This document shows positions 16,573 to 26,190 of a stretch of 64,000 nt of DNA, piece after piece. Source of the DNA: a virus; the IMG/VR virus record IMGVR_UViG_3300033388_000803, positions 1 through 64,000 of that record; one strand, 5' to 3'. A model generated the notes under the pieces. The model did no database searches. It saw nothing but the letters and a program-made list of their open reading frames with translations, and was not told the DNA's origin. The stretch's first letter is position 1; every line of letters starts with the position of its first letter. The translations under genes were made by a program, and so were the position numbers.

Positions 16573-18796
16573 TATTTACAGGGTATTAAAAAACTACATC
16601 CCTAAAAATGTTATTGCTAATAAAAACAGAGCAAAAACATGGCTGTATGGATATAATGAAAAATACGATGTAATTATTATTTCTAAAGATGGAACTCTTG
16701 GTGAGGTGTATGAAGTTAGTAATATTAAAATAGGATTACCTAAGGCTCCTGTAAAATTTATTAATGATAAAGAAAAAAAAGAAGATCAAACTTGGGAGGT
16801 AACTCTAATACCTAAAATATTAAAAAGAATACAAACTATTTTTCAATGGCATGAAGCACCTCCACACTTTAAATCAGAGTGGGTTGATTATATAGAAAGC
16901 GAATTTGATAAAAGAGAGCAAGGGCATTGGTTTAAAAATAACGGAATTCCTACTTACATTACAGGAACACACTATATGTATTTACAGTGGACTAAGATTG
17001 ATGTTGGAAACCCAGACTTTAGAGAAGCAAACAGAATTTTTTATTTATTCTGGGAAGCCTGTAAGGCAGACAAAAGAAGTTTTGGAATGTGTTATTTGAA
17101 AATAAGACGGTCAGGGTTTTCGTTTATGAGTTCTTCTGAAGGTGTTAATCAGGCGACAATAACAAGAGATGCTCGTATAGGTATACTATCTAAAACAGGA
17201 GCTGATGCTAAAAAAATGTTTACCGATAAAGTAGTTCCAATATCTAACAATTACCCGTTCTTTTTTAAACCCATACAAGATGGTATGGACAAACCAAAAA
17301 CAGAATTGGCTTATAGAGTTCCTGCATCTAAGATAACTAAAAAAAATATGTATGACATTGGTGTTGAGGAGCTTGACGGATTAGACACAACAATAGATTG
17401 GAAGAATACATCAGACAACTCTTATGATGGTGAAAAATTACAATACTTATTACATGATGAAAGTGGTAAGTGGGAAAGGCCTGAAAACATTTTAAACAAC
17501 TGGAGAGTAACTAAGACTTGTTTAAGGCTTGGTAGTAAAGTTATTGGAAAATGTATGATGGGTTCAACATCAAACGCATTGGACAAGGGTGGTGAAAACT
17601 TTAAAAAATTATTTGAAGATTCTGATGGTGGAAAAAGAAATCAGAACGGACAAACTAAGTCAGGATTATATAATTTATTTATTCCAATGGAGTGGAATTT
17701 TGAAGGGTATATAGATAAGTATGGAATGCCTGTTTTACATTCTCCTGACAAACCTGTTCTTGGTATTGACGGAGAATACATTACAACTGGTGCTATTGAT
17801 TATTGGGAAAACGAGGTGTCATCTTTATCAAATGATCCTGATGCATTAAATGAATTTTACAGACAATTTCCACGAACTGAATCTCATGCCTTTAGAGATG
17901 AGTCAAAACAATCACTGTTTAATTTAACAAAAATTTACCAACAAATTGATTATAATGATTCATTAATGTTAGGTCAGCATATTACTCGAGGATCTTTTTC
18001 TTGGCAAGACGGTGTAAAGGATACTAAGGTTATTTTTAGCCCAAACAAAAGTGGTAGATTTTTAGTATCTTGGACTCCAGGAGTCGGTTTACAAAATAGA
18101 GTAATTGTTCGTAATGGTATTAGGTATCCAGCCAACGAGCACCTAGGATCTTTTGGTTGTGACTCTTATGATATTTCTGGAGTAGTTGTTGGTAAAGGTT
18201 CTAATGGAGCTTTGCATGGATTAACAAAGTTTAATATGGATGACGCTCCTTCTAATACATTTTTTTTAGAATACATAGCCAGACCACAAACGGCTGAAAT
18301 ATTTTTTGAAGAAGTTTTAATGGCTTGTGTTTTTTATGGAATGCCTATATTATGTGAAAACAACAAACCAAGATTATTGTATCATTTTAAAAACAGAGGA
18401 TATAGAGGTTATAGTATGAATAGACCAGATAAAAGATTTAACAAATTATCAAAAACAGAAAGAGAGTTAGGCGGCATACCTAACACTTCAGAAGACGTAA
18501 AGCAATCTCATGCAGCTGCAATTGAATCTTATATAGAAAAGTATATAGGTTTTGATTTTGAAGGTCATTACAGAGATTCTGAAACCATAGGAGATATGCC
18601 ATTTCAAAAAACTTTAATAGACTGGGCAAAGTTTGATATTAGTAAAAGAACAAAGTTTGATGCTGCTATTAGTTCTGGTTTAGCTATCATGGCTAATCAG
18701 AAGCACTTATACACACCATCTAAACAAAAATCAAAAATAAGTATTAACTTTGCACGATATAACAACAAGAATTCCTTGAGTCAAATAATAAGATAA
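16550..18796 (+). CDS. terL: Terminase large subunit
   Basis: It encodes 748 aa: the ATPase and nuclease that packages DNA into the procapsid. The ATPase half has an altered Walker A at about residues 184-192 (KIRRSGFSF, lacking the usual GK[ST]) and a Walker B with LLHDE at about 299-303. The RNase-H-like nuclease has acidic residues at Asp538 (GCDSYD), Glu603 (CENNKP) and Asp704 (KFDAAISSG). The most likely start is TTG at 16550; the next in-frame ATG is near residue 143, well inside the conserved part. It overlaps the preceding gene by 23 bases and the portal start by one base. Confidence 0.9.
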   Translation: MQNHDQNSIYRVLKNYIPKNVIANKNRAKTWLYGYNEKYDVIIISKDGTLGEVYEVSNIKIGLPKAPVKFINDKEKKEDQTWEVTLIPKILKRIQTIFQWHEAPPHFKSEWVDYIESEFDKREQGHWFKNNGIPTYITGTHYMYLQWTKIDVGNPDFREANRIFYLFWEACKADKRSFGMCYLKIRRSGFSFMSSSEGVNQATITRDARIGILSKTGADAKKMFTDKVVPISNNYPFFFKPIQDGMDKPKTELAYRVPASKITKKNMYDIGVEELDGLDTTIDWKNTSDNSYDGEKLQYLLHDESGKWERPENILNNWRVTKTCLRLGSKVIGKCMMGSTSNALDKGGENFKKLFEDSDGGKRNQNGQTKSGLYNLFIPMEWNFEGYIDKYGMPVLHSPDKPVLGIDGEYITTGAIDYWENEVSSLSNDPDALNEFYRQFPRTESHAFRDESKQSLFNLTKIYQQIDYNDSLMLGQHITRGSFSWQDGVKDTKVIFSPNKSGRFLVSWTPGVGLQNRVIVRNGIRYPANEHLGSFGCDSYDISGVVVGKGSNGALHGLTKFNMDDAPSNTFFLEYIARPQTAEIFFEEVLMACVFYGMPILCENNKPRLLYHFKNRGYRGYSMNRPDKRFNKLSKTERELGGIPNTSEDVKQSHAAAIESYIEKYIGFDFEGHYRDSETIGDMPFQKTLIDWAKFDISKRTKFDAAISSGLAIMANQKHLYTPSKQKSKISINFARYNNKNSLSQIIR

Positions 18797-21234
18797 TGGA
18801 TAACGTAACTATTGACATAAAATCAGCATCATTTCCCGATCAATTTGCACCTGATTCAGAAAAAAAAACTAAAGAGTTTGGGTTACAAGTAGGTCAGGCT
18901 ATTCAATACGAGTGGTTTAGAAAAGAAGGAGTTAATCAATGTAGGTTTTACAGTCAGTGGTTAGAGTTTAATAGATTAAGATTATATGCTAGAGGAGAAC
19001 AATCAATTGCTAAATATAAAAACGAATTAGCTGTAGATGGAGACTTATCATATTTAAATCTTGATTGGACGCCAGTACCTATTATACCTAAGTTTGTAGA
19101 TATTGTTGTAAACGGTATGAGTGATAGATTATTCACAATAAAGACATATGCACAAGATGCAATGTCATCAGAAAAAAGAGGTAAGTTTCAGCAAATGGTT
19201 GAAACAAATGTTATAGCCAAACCTTTATTCAAACAAATAGAACAAGATTTTGGGATGGATGTGTTTCAGGTTAATCCTGACGAGCTACCAGAAAGTGATT
19301 TAGAGATGGAGCTTTATATGCAAATGAATTACAAGCCAGCTGTAGAGATGGCAAATGAAATTGCTATTAACACAATGTTAGAAGAAAATCATTATGACCA
19401 GATTCGTAAAAGATGTGACATGGACTTAATGACCTTAGGAGTTTCTATGGTAAAACACGAGTTTCAGTTAGGCGATGGTATTAAAGTAAAATATGTAGAC
19501 CCAGCAAATGTTGTTTATAGCTATACTGAAGACCCATACTTTAAAGATTGTTTTTATTGGGGAGAAGTTAAGACAATACCTATAACAGAAGTTTTAAAAA
19601 TAAATCCTGATTTAACTCAGGAGGATATGAAAGAAATATCTAAGTATAGTCAGTCATGGTATGACTATTATAATGTTGCTCAGATGTACGAAAACAGTAT
19701 GTTCTATAGAGATACTTGTACTCTTTTGTACTTTAACTACAAATCAACTGAAAGTTTTGTTTACAAAAAGAAACAAACTTCCGAAGGAAATTATACAACC
19801 GTCCCTAAAGATGATCAATTTAATCCACCAGAAGAAATGATGGAGGAAGGTAAATTTGAAAGAGTAGAAAAAAGAATTGATGTTTGGTATGAGGGTGTTA
19901 TGGTAATGGGAACAAATATTATATTAAAGTGGGAGATGGCTAAAAATATGGTTAGACCGCAATCTGCTAGTCAATATGCAATGCCTAATTATGTAGCAAC
20001 AGCACCAAGAATGTACAAGGGTAACATAGAGTCATTAGTTAGACGGATGATACCTTTTGCTGACCTAATACAGTTAACTCATTTAAAACTACAACAGGTT
20101 ATTTCTAAGGTTGTGCCAGACGGTGTGTTTATAGATGCAGATGGAATGAATGAAGTAGATTTAGGAACTGGAAATGCATATGATCCATCTGACGCTTTAA
20201 GATTATATTTTCAAACTGGTAGCGTTGTTGGTAGAAGTTATACTCAAGATGGAGACTTTAATCAAGCAAGAGTACCTATTACACAGTTAACCTCATCTAG
20301 TGGTTCTCAAAAAATGCAAATGTTAATTGGTAATTATAATCATTATTTAGATATGATTAGGCAGGTTACTGGATTAAATGAAGCAAGAGATGGTTCTACG
20401 CCTGATGCTTACTCTTTAGTAGGTGTGCAAAAATTAGCTGCACTAAATTCAAATACTGCAACAAGACATATTTTAGAAGGTAGTTTGTTTTTAACACAAA
20501 CACTAGCCGAAGCATTATCAATAAGAACGGCTGATGTATTAGAGTATTCAGATTTTGCTGATGAGTTTGCAATGCAAATAGGTAAATATAATATAGGGTT
20601 ATTAGAAGATATTAAAAATTTATACCTATATGACTTTGGTATATTTATTGAAATGTCACCAGATGCAGAAGAAAAAGCAATGTTAGAACAAAACATTCAA
20701 ATGGCTTTATCAAAAGGGGGAATAGACCTTGAGGATGCTATTGATATTAGAGAAATTAAAAATATCAAAATGGCTAACCAGTTATTAAAAGTAAAGCGTA
20801 AGCAAAAACAACAACAAGAACAACAGCAAAAAGCTACTGAGATGCAGATGCAACAACAAAATAATATGCAATCTCAACAAGCTGCTGCTCAAATTCAAAT
20901 GCAAAAAATTCAGATGGAGACTCAATCTAAAATGCAGGTTAAGCAAGCAGAGATAGGTTTTGAAATAGAAAAGCTTAAAAATGAGGCTGCATTGAAAGAA
21001 CAATTAATGTTAACTGAATTCCAATTCCAAATGCAATTAAAAGGAAGAGAGGAACAGGCGATAAACAATAGAGAACAAAATAGAGAGAAGGCTAAAGATA
21101 AAAGAATTACTCAACAGTCTACTCAGCAGTCTCAAATGATTACTCAGAGAAAAAACAATTTACCTCCTATAACTTTCGAATCTAATGAAGATAGTTTAGA
21201 TGGTTTTGATATGGCTGAGTTTGATCCAAGATAA
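18796..21234 (+). CDS. Portal protein
   Basis: It encodes 812 aa, directly after terL with a one-base overlap. The N-terminal half contains WLEFNRLRLYARGEQS and a WTPVPIIPKFVDIVVNGM segment, followed by a long acidic/aromatic region and LTHLKLQQVISKVVPDGVFID, typical of the portal clip and stem region in this phage type. Residues about 640-790 form a Gln/Lys-rich coiled coil. It forms the dodecameric DNA channel at the capsid vertex. Length and gene order (terminase, portal, scaffold, capsid) support the call. Confidence 0.85.
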   Translation: MDNVTIDIKSASFPDQFAPDSEKKTKEFGLQVGQAIQYEWFRKEGVNQCRFYSQWLEFNRLRLYARGEQSIAKYKNELAVDGDLSYLNLDWTPVPIIPKFVDIVVNGMSDRLFTIKTYAQDAMSSEKRGKFQQMVETNVIAKPLFKQIEQDFGMDVFQVNPDELPESDLEMELYMQMNYKPAVEMANEIAINTMLEENHYDQIRKRCDMDLMTLGVSMVKHEFQLGDGIKVKYVDPANVVYSYTEDPYFKDCFYWGEVKTIPITEVLKINPDLTQEDMKEISKYSQSWYDYYNVAQMYENSMFYRDTCTLLYFNYKSTESFVYKKKQTSEGNYTTVPKDDQFNPPEEMMEEGKFERVEKRIDVWYEGVMVMGTNIILKWEMAKNMVRPQSASQYAMPNYVATAPRMYKGNIESLVRRMIPFADLIQLTHLKLQQVISKVVPDGVFIDADGMNEVDLGTGNAYDPSDALRLYFQTGSVVGRSYTQDGDFNQARVPITQLTSSSGSQKMQMLIGNYNHYLDMIRQVTGLNEARDGSTPDAYSLVGVQKLAALNSNTATRHILEGSLFLTQTLAEALSIRTADVLEYSDFADEFAMQIGKYNIGLLEDIKNLYLYDFGIFIEMSPDAEEKAMLEQNIQMALSKGGIDLEDAIDIREIKNIKMANQLLKVKRKQKQQQEQQQKATEMQMQQQNNMQSQQAAAQIQMQKIQMETQSKMQVKQAEIGFEIEKLKNEAALKEQLMLTEFQFQMQLKGREEQAINNREQNREKAKDKRITQQSTQQSQMITQRKNNLPPITFESNEDSLDGFDMAEFDPR

Positions 21235-21260
21235 CCTTAAAAAAGGTGTATTATAATTAT

Positions 21261-21268
21261 TAACTTTG
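21261..21268 (+). promoter_or_regulatory. Bacteroidetes-type -7 element before scaffold/capsid
   Basis: TAACTTTG fits TAnnTTTG, 20 bases before the start at 21289. It would drive the scaffold and major capsid genes, ending at the strong terminator after 23908. Confidence 0.55.
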
Positions 21269-21288
21269 TATAAATTAAATTAAATAAA

Positions 21289-22422
21289 ATGGAAATTAAA
21301 GTAAAAGAAGTTTCAAAAGAAGAAAAGTCAACACAACAAATTGAAAAAGAACTTTTAGAAAAGCATGAAGAAAAGTTTGAAAATGTTGAAAAAGTTGATG
21401 AAACAGAAAAAATAAATGTTCCTGTTAATCAGGAAACACCAGCAACTGAAGAGAAAGTTGCTGAACCAGAAACAACTCCATCGTTAGAGTTAAATGACGA
21501 AGACGTTCTTAAATATATTAAAAACAGGTATGATAAAGAAATATCGTCTGTTGATGAATTGTTTGCACAAAAAGAAGCAAACATAGAATTACCAGAAGAT
21601 GTTTCTGCATATATGGAGTATAAAAAAGAAACAGGGCGTGGTATTGAAGACTTTTATAAATTACAAAAAGACTTTGGTGCTATGGACTCTGATCAACTAT
21701 TAGCTGAATATTATAATGCAACTGAAGAAGGTTTAGATGCTGTTGATATTCAAGATTTAATTGATGATAACTTTGGTTATGATGAAGAGATAGATGAACC
21801 AAAAACTATTAAGAAATTAAATTTAGCTAAAAAAAGAGAACTTGCGAAAGCAAAAAAATATTTCAATGAACAGAAAGATAAATATAAAATTCCTCTTGAG
21901 TCAAGTGGGAGTGGATTATCTGACGCAGACAAAGAAAGTTTAAATGCTTATAAAAGTTACATCGAGGAATCTAATACTGCAAAAGAGGCTAATGCAAAAA
22001 GATACAATTATTTTCTCAAGAAAACTGATGAGGTTTTCAGCAATGAGTTCAAAGGTTTTGAGTTCAATGTAGGGGAAAAGAGTTTTACTTTTAAGCCTGG
22101 AGATTCGGCTGAATTAAAAAACAAGCAATCTGATGTCAATACATTTTTAAATAAATTTATGGATAAAGATGGTTTAATGATAGATGCAGCTGGTTACCAT
22201 AAAGCAATATCTATGGCAATGAATCCAGAAAAGTATGCAAAGTTTTTTTACGACCAAGGTGTTTCTGATACTGTAGACAATGTTTCAAAAAAATCAAAAA
22301 ACATTAATATGGATATTAGACAAGCACAACAAAGCGTAACAAAAGATGGTAGAACCATACGAGCAGTAAAATCTAATGATAGTGGAAGAGGACTCAAAAT
22401 TAGAAGTATAAAACGAGTATAA
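21289..22422 (+). CDS. Scaffolding-type protein
   Basis: It encodes 377 aa, placed between portal and major capsid genes. The first 60 residues are extremely Glu/Lys-rich and helical, followed by acidic segments (LELNDEDVLKYIKNRYDKE, LDAVDIQDLIDDNFG) and a basic C-terminus (GRTIRAVKSN...KIRSIKRV). An acidic, elongated body with a basic C-terminal helix that contacts the capsid is typical of scaffolds. No protease motif was seen. Confidence 0.75.
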   Translation: MEIKVKEVSKEEKSTQQIEKELLEKHEEKFENVEKVDETEKINVPVNQETPATEEKVAEPETTPSLELNDEDVLKYIKNRYDKEISSVDELFAQKEANIELPEDVSAYMEYKKETGRGIEDFYKLQKDFGAMDSDQLLAEYYNATEEGLDAVDIQDLIDDNFGYDEEIDEPKTIKKLNLAKKRELAKAKKYFNEQKDKYKIPLESSGSGLSDADKESLNAYKSYIEESNTAKEANAKRYNYFLKKTDEVFSNEFKGFEFNVGEKSFTFKPGDSAELKNKQSDVNTFLNKFMDKDGLMIDAAGYHKAISMAMNPEKYAKFFYDQGVSDTVDNVSKKSKNINMDIRQAQQSVTKDGRTIRAVKSNDSGRGLKIRSIKRV

Positions 22423-22441
22423 ATTTTAAAAAAAATTAATT

Positions 22442-23908
22442 ATGTCAGTACAAGCAGTCCCTGGCTTTGACTTGCAGCCAAGTGCTCAGCAAGTAGCCAC
22501 AAGAACAAACTACATAACAAACTTTGACTTTCTAAGTCAGTATCTACCAGATACTTATGAGAAAGAATTTGAGCGTTATGGAAATAGATCAGTTGCATCA
22601 TTCTTAAGAATGGTAGGAGCTGAGATGCCAACTAACTCAGATTTGATAAAGTGGGCAGAACAAGGAAGATTACATAGTAAGTATACAGCAATGACAACTC
22701 CAGCAGCAGCAGGAGCTAACACAGCAGTATGGACTATTCCTTTAGCACAAGTAAATCCACCGTCACCACCTGCATCTTCTGCACCAGCTAATGGTTTTGC
22801 AGCAATAAGAGTTGGTCAGACAGTTATGATTTCACTTGAAACAAATGGAACGACTTTATATAACAAAGCTATCGTAACAGCAGCACCTACAGCAGCAGCA
22901 CCAAACGTATTCACAGTTGGATACTATGAGGCTACTGGACAGGCGTGGGCAGGAGCAGGAACAACAGCTTCTATGTTTATATACGGTTCTGAATTTGCAA
23001 AAGGAACACCTGGAATGGCTGGTTCTAACGAATCTCAAGATTTCATTTTTGATAACAAGCCTATTATTATTAAAGATCAGTATACAGTAAATGGTTCTGA
23101 TATGGCTCAAATCGGTTGGATTGAAGTTACAACTGAAAATGGAGCAAATGGATACCTATGGTATTTAAAATCAGAGCATGAAACTAGAATGCGTTTCGAA
23201 GATTACTTAGAAACTGCAATGGTAGAAACTGTACCAGCAGATGCACTTTCTGGAGCTGGAGATTTTATTCAGAACGCACCTGGAGCATCGGTAGCAAACC
23301 AATCTGGATCTGATGGTATTTTCTGGGCAGTTGAAAACAGAGGAAACGTATGGAGTGGTGGTAACCCAGTTACTCTAGCAGGTTTTGATTCTGTAATTCA
23401 GAGATTAGACAGACAAGGTTCTATCGAAGAAAATGTTCTTTTTGTAAATAGAAATTTCTCATTTGACATTGATGATATGTTAGCAGCACAAAACTCTTAC
23501 GGAGCTGGTGGTACTTCATATGGTCTTTTTGATAATGATAAAGAAATGGCTTTAAATTTAGGTTTCACAGGATTCCGTAGAGGATATGACTTCTACAAGT
23601 CTGACTGGAAATACCTAAACGATCCTACAATGAGAGGTGATATTGAAGGAGGACGAGTTAATGGACTTATGGTTCCAGCTGGTTCAACTACTGTATATGA
23701 CCAAATCTTAGGAAAGAATGCAAAGAGACCATTCCTTCATGTAAGATATAGAGCTTCAGAAACAGAAGACAGACGTTATAAAACTTGGATTACTGGTTCT
23801 GCTGGTGGTGCAAGAACAAACACGACTGATAGTATGACTGTAAACTTCTTATCTGAAAGAGCTGTATGTACTTTAGGAGCGAATAACTTCTTTATATTCC
23901 AGCAATAA
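22442..23908 (+). CDS. Major capsid protein
   Basis: It encodes 488 aa and lies directly after the scaffold gene, before a strong terminator, as expected for the most highly expressed virion gene. The sequence has HK97-like features: an N-terminal arm, a long helix-like region (FLSQYLPDTYEKEFERYG), an Ala/Pro/Thr-rich insertion (residues about 80-190) and a GFRRGYDFYKSDWKYLNDP region with the C-terminal VNFLSERAVCTLGANNFFIFQQ. The fold assignment is inference. Confidence 0.85.
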   Translation: MSVQAVPGFDLQPSAQQVATRTNYITNFDFLSQYLPDTYEKEFERYGNRSVASFLRMVGAEMPTNSDLIKWAEQGRLHSKYTAMTTPAAAGANTAVWTIPLAQVNPPSPPASSAPANGFAAIRVGQTVMISLETNGTTLYNKAIVTAAPTAAAPNVFTVGYYEATGQAWAGAGTTASMFIYGSEFAKGTPGMAGSNESQDFIFDNKPIIIKDQYTVNGSDMAQIGWIEVTTENGANGYLWYLKSEHETRMRFEDYLETAMVETVPADALSGAGDFIQNAPGASVANQSGSDGIFWAVENRGNVWSGGNPVTLAGFDSVIQRLDRQGSIEENVLFVNRNFSFDIDDMLAAQNSYGAGGTSYGLFDNDKEMALNLGFTGFRRGYDFYKSDWKYLNDPTMRGDIEGGRVNGLMVPAGSTTVYDQILGKNAKRPFLHVRYRASETEDRRYKTWITGSAGGARTNTTDSMTVNFLSERAVCTLGANNFFIFQQ

Positions 23909-23932
23909 GCAGGTAGTATAATTACTTAGAAT

Positions 23933-23960
23933 AGGGGGGATAAACTCCCCCCTTTCTTTT
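23933..23960 (+). terminator. Intrinsic terminator after major capsid gene
   Basis: A 7-bp stem (A plus six G pairing with six C plus T) with a 7-base loop, followed by TTTCTTTT. This is the most GC-rich hairpin in the late region. Confidence 0.88.
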
Positions 23961-23989
23961 AACTTAAATTAAAATTAAAATTAAATAAA

Positions 23990-24739
23990 ATGAAACCAAT
24001 ATTTGAAAATAAAGCCTATAGGCTTGTGAGTAACAAAAGACCTTTAGCTTTTATGTTAGCCTCACGCCACAACAAAAGATCCCCATTATTACACTTTGAT
24101 GAAGAAACAGGAGTTAACAGACCTCTTCGTTATGCAAGAAATCAAAAAAGCCCATTTGAAGATGAGCAAGATGGAAATGCAATATTAGAGCCTATAGTAT
24201 TTGAGGATGGAATGCTAGTCGTTCAAAAACAAAATCAAGTTCTACAAAAATTTTTACATCTACACCCAGGTAATGGGACTATCTTTTACGAAATAAATGA
24301 AAAACAAGATGCTGTTAATCAATTAGAATATGTTGAAGCAGAATTAGATGCACAAATTTTAGCCAGAGAATTAGAAACCGAAAAACTTATTACTGTATGT
24401 AGAGTATTTTTAGGTGCAGCTGTAGATAAAATGTCTATACCTGAGCTTAAAAGAGATGTATTAATGTATGCTAAAAATCAACCTTTTGAGTTTTTAGAAA
24501 TATTAGATGATCCTATGTTAGAAGTGCAGGATCATGTAGCTCAATTCTTTGCTCAATCTTTATTAATTTACAAAAACAATAATAAAGATGTATACTTTAA
24601 TTTACCTAAAAACAAAAGTAAAATGTTGACAGTTCCTTTTGGTGAAGAAGGAGTTTATATTGTTGCATCTTATATGCAGTCTGATGATGGTATTGAAACA
24701 TACAAGCTATTGAAAAAAGCCTTAAAGAAAGACAAATAG
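23990..24739 (+). CDS. Conserved-type head/connector region protein, unknown function
   Basis: It encodes 249 aa, after the capsid terminator. It opens with MKPIFENKAYRLVSNKRPLAFML, then an acidic middle with heptad-like Glu/Leu spacing (VEAELDAQILARELE) and a C-terminal half containing IPELKRDVLMYAKNQPFEF. I recall similar genes following the capsid gene in Bacteroidetes phages. Its role in the particle is not determinable. Confidence 0.65.
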   Translation: MKPIFENKAYRLVSNKRPLAFMLASRHNKRSPLLHFDEETGVNRPLRYARNQKSPFEDEQDGNAILEPIVFEDGMLVVQKQNQVLQKFLHLHPGNGTIFYEINEKQDAVNQLEYVEAELDAQILARELETEKLITVCRVFLGAAVDKMSIPELKRDVLMYAKNQPFEFLEILDDPMLEVQDHVAQFFAQSLLIYKNNNKDVYFNLPKNKSKMLTVPFGEEGVYIVASYMQSDDGIETYKLLKKALKKDK

Positions 24740-24745
24740 ATTAAG

Positions 24746-24753
24746 TATATTTG
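24746..24753 (+). promoter_or_regulatory. Bacteroidetes-type -7 element
   Basis: TATATTTG, 41 bases before the ATG at 24795, directly after the stop of the preceding gene. Together with the terminator at 25138-25170 it makes the next gene a single-gene transcription unit. Confidence 0.6.
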
Positions 24754-24794
24754 CACTACAAGTAATATTTTTTTTTAACTTAAAATTTTTTAAA

Positions 24795-25115
24795 ATGGTA
24801 AAATATCTAGAAATCCCAATGTCAGGTACAGGGGAAACTTTTCAATTAGTAGGAATTAACGGAGTAATTGCTGTTGAACAAGCAAGTACAACTACAGTAA
24901 CATTAGCTTATAATGCAGCAGGGCCAGTCGTTGCAACACTAACTTTAGGAGCAGCTATGGCTGCAAATGATAATACGGTTAGAGATGCTGTGCAAGACGC
25001 TATGATTACGGCTTTACAAACAGGATGGACTTCTCCGAAGTTTAGACTAAGTTTAGCAGGTCTTGAAGATGCAGCAGGTGCTGCTGTAACAGTTACAGGA
25101 ATAGCAGTTGCGTAA
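24795..25115 (+). CDS. 106-aa small beta-rich protein, possible capsid decoration
   Basis: The product is hydrophobic/Thr-rich and beta-like (VKYLEIPMSGTGETFQLV ... TTVTLAYNAAGPVVATLTLG), without cysteines. It has its own promoter and strong terminator, a pattern seen for highly expressed virion components. A decoration or head-completion role is therefore suggested, but no family match was recognised. Confidence 0.6.
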   Translation: MVKYLEIPMSGTGETFQLVGINGVIAVEQASTTTVTLAYNAAGPVVATLTLGAAMAANDNTVRDAVQDAMITALQTGWTSPKFRLSLAGLEDAAGAAVTVTGIAVA

Positions 25116-25137
25116 CAATTATTCTTAAGTATTTAAG

Positions 25138-25170
25138 AGAGGTCACAAAAAAAGTGACCTCTTTTTTTTT
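25138..25170 (+). terminator. Strong intrinsic terminator
   Basis: A perfect 9-bp stem (AGAGGTCAC paired with GTGACCTCT) with a loop of seven A, followed by an eight-base T run. Confidence 0.93.
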
Positions 25171-25172
25171 GC

Positions 25173-25180
25173 TATATTTG
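25173..25180 (+). promoter_or_regulatory. Bacteroidetes-type -7 element
   Basis: TATATTTG directly behind the terminator and 23 bases before the ATG at 25204. It opens the connector/nozzle/ejection gene block. Confidence 0.65.
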
Positions 25181-25203
25181 TAAATATTTAAAATGTATTT
25201 TCT

Positions 25204-26187
25204 ATGGCTATGATCAATAACGTAAGGAATACAGTATTGGCAATTATAAATAAAAATAATTACGGATACTTATCTCCTCAAGACTTCAATCTGTATGCTC
25301 AACAGGCACAGATGGATTTATTTGAAGATTATTTTTATCAATACAATCAATATATAAATAGAGAAAACTTAAGGCAGTCAGGAACTGGGTATGCAGATAT
25401 AGTAAAAGGATTAGAAGAAGTAATAGATTCTTTTTCAGTACAAACATTTTTAACATCGGGAGGTGCAAATACATGGACACTACCATCGGACTATTATTTA
25501 GTAAACAAAATATTTCACTACCCTAGACTATTAACTTCTGGAACTACTACGTCAACTAACCCAAATCAGCTTATAAATGCGGCTTTAATAGGACAGACAT
25601 CCCCACCTCGTTTTGATACAGGTGTAACAGGATTTACAATTTTTCCCGCAACAGGTAGCTTGGTGGTAAACACAGATACATTAAAACAATCTTTTGTAAA
25701 TAATGTTGTAAGTTCTACTACATTAAACTTAGCAACAGATATTTTTCAATCAGCTGTTATACCACCAAATGAAAACTACAGTATATTTGATGCTAACACA
25801 ATAGTAGAGGTAGAAAGAGTAAGTCAAAATAAGTTGTTTTATTTAACAAGCTCTACACTAACAGCACCAACCTCATTATTTCCTGCTTATGTATTAGATG
25901 GAAATACTATAACAGTATATCCAAGCAGTATACAGGCAACTGGTGCAATTAAAACACAATACGTTAGATATCCTAAGCCACCAAAATGGACTTTTGCAAC
26001 TATTACTTTAGGAGAACCTTTGTTTGATGCAACCGCAGCTGACTTTCAAGATTTTGAATTACCTCTTTCTGATGAGCCAGGATTAATTGCAAAGATATGT
26101 CAGTATGTAGGGGTTGAAATAAGAGAGGCTGACGTTTATAATTTTGGATCTACAGAAGAGGTTCAAGAAAACCAAATACAAGTATAA
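25204..26187 (+). CDS. Probable head-tail connector / adaptor protein A
   Basis: It encodes 327 aa. The N-terminus is helical (VRNTVLAIINKNNYGYLSP, then FNLYAQQAQMDLFEDYFYQYN), followed by a beta-rich body with IVEVERVSQNKLFYLTSS and YVRYPKPPKWTF motifs. The shape and location after the capsid and before the large nozzle-like gene are as expected for an adaptor/tubular-A type protein of short-tailed phages. The family assignment is inferred from position. Confidence 0.6.
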   Translation: MAMINNVRNTVLAIINKNNYGYLSPQDFNLYAQQAQMDLFEDYFYQYNQYINRENLRQSGTGYADIVKGLEEVIDSFSVQTFLTSGGANTWTLPSDYYLVNKIFHYPRLLTSGTTTSTNPNQLINAALIGQTSPPRFDTGVTGFTIFPATGSLVVNTDTLKQSFVNNVVSSTTLNLATDIFQSAVIPPNENYSIFDANTIVEVERVSQNKLFYLTSSTLTAPTSLFPAYVLDGNTITVYPSSIQATGAIKTQYVRYPKPPKWTFATITLGEPLFDATAADFQDFELPLSDEPGLIAKICQYVGVEIREADVYNFGSTEEVQENQIQV

Positions 26188-26190
26188 CAC

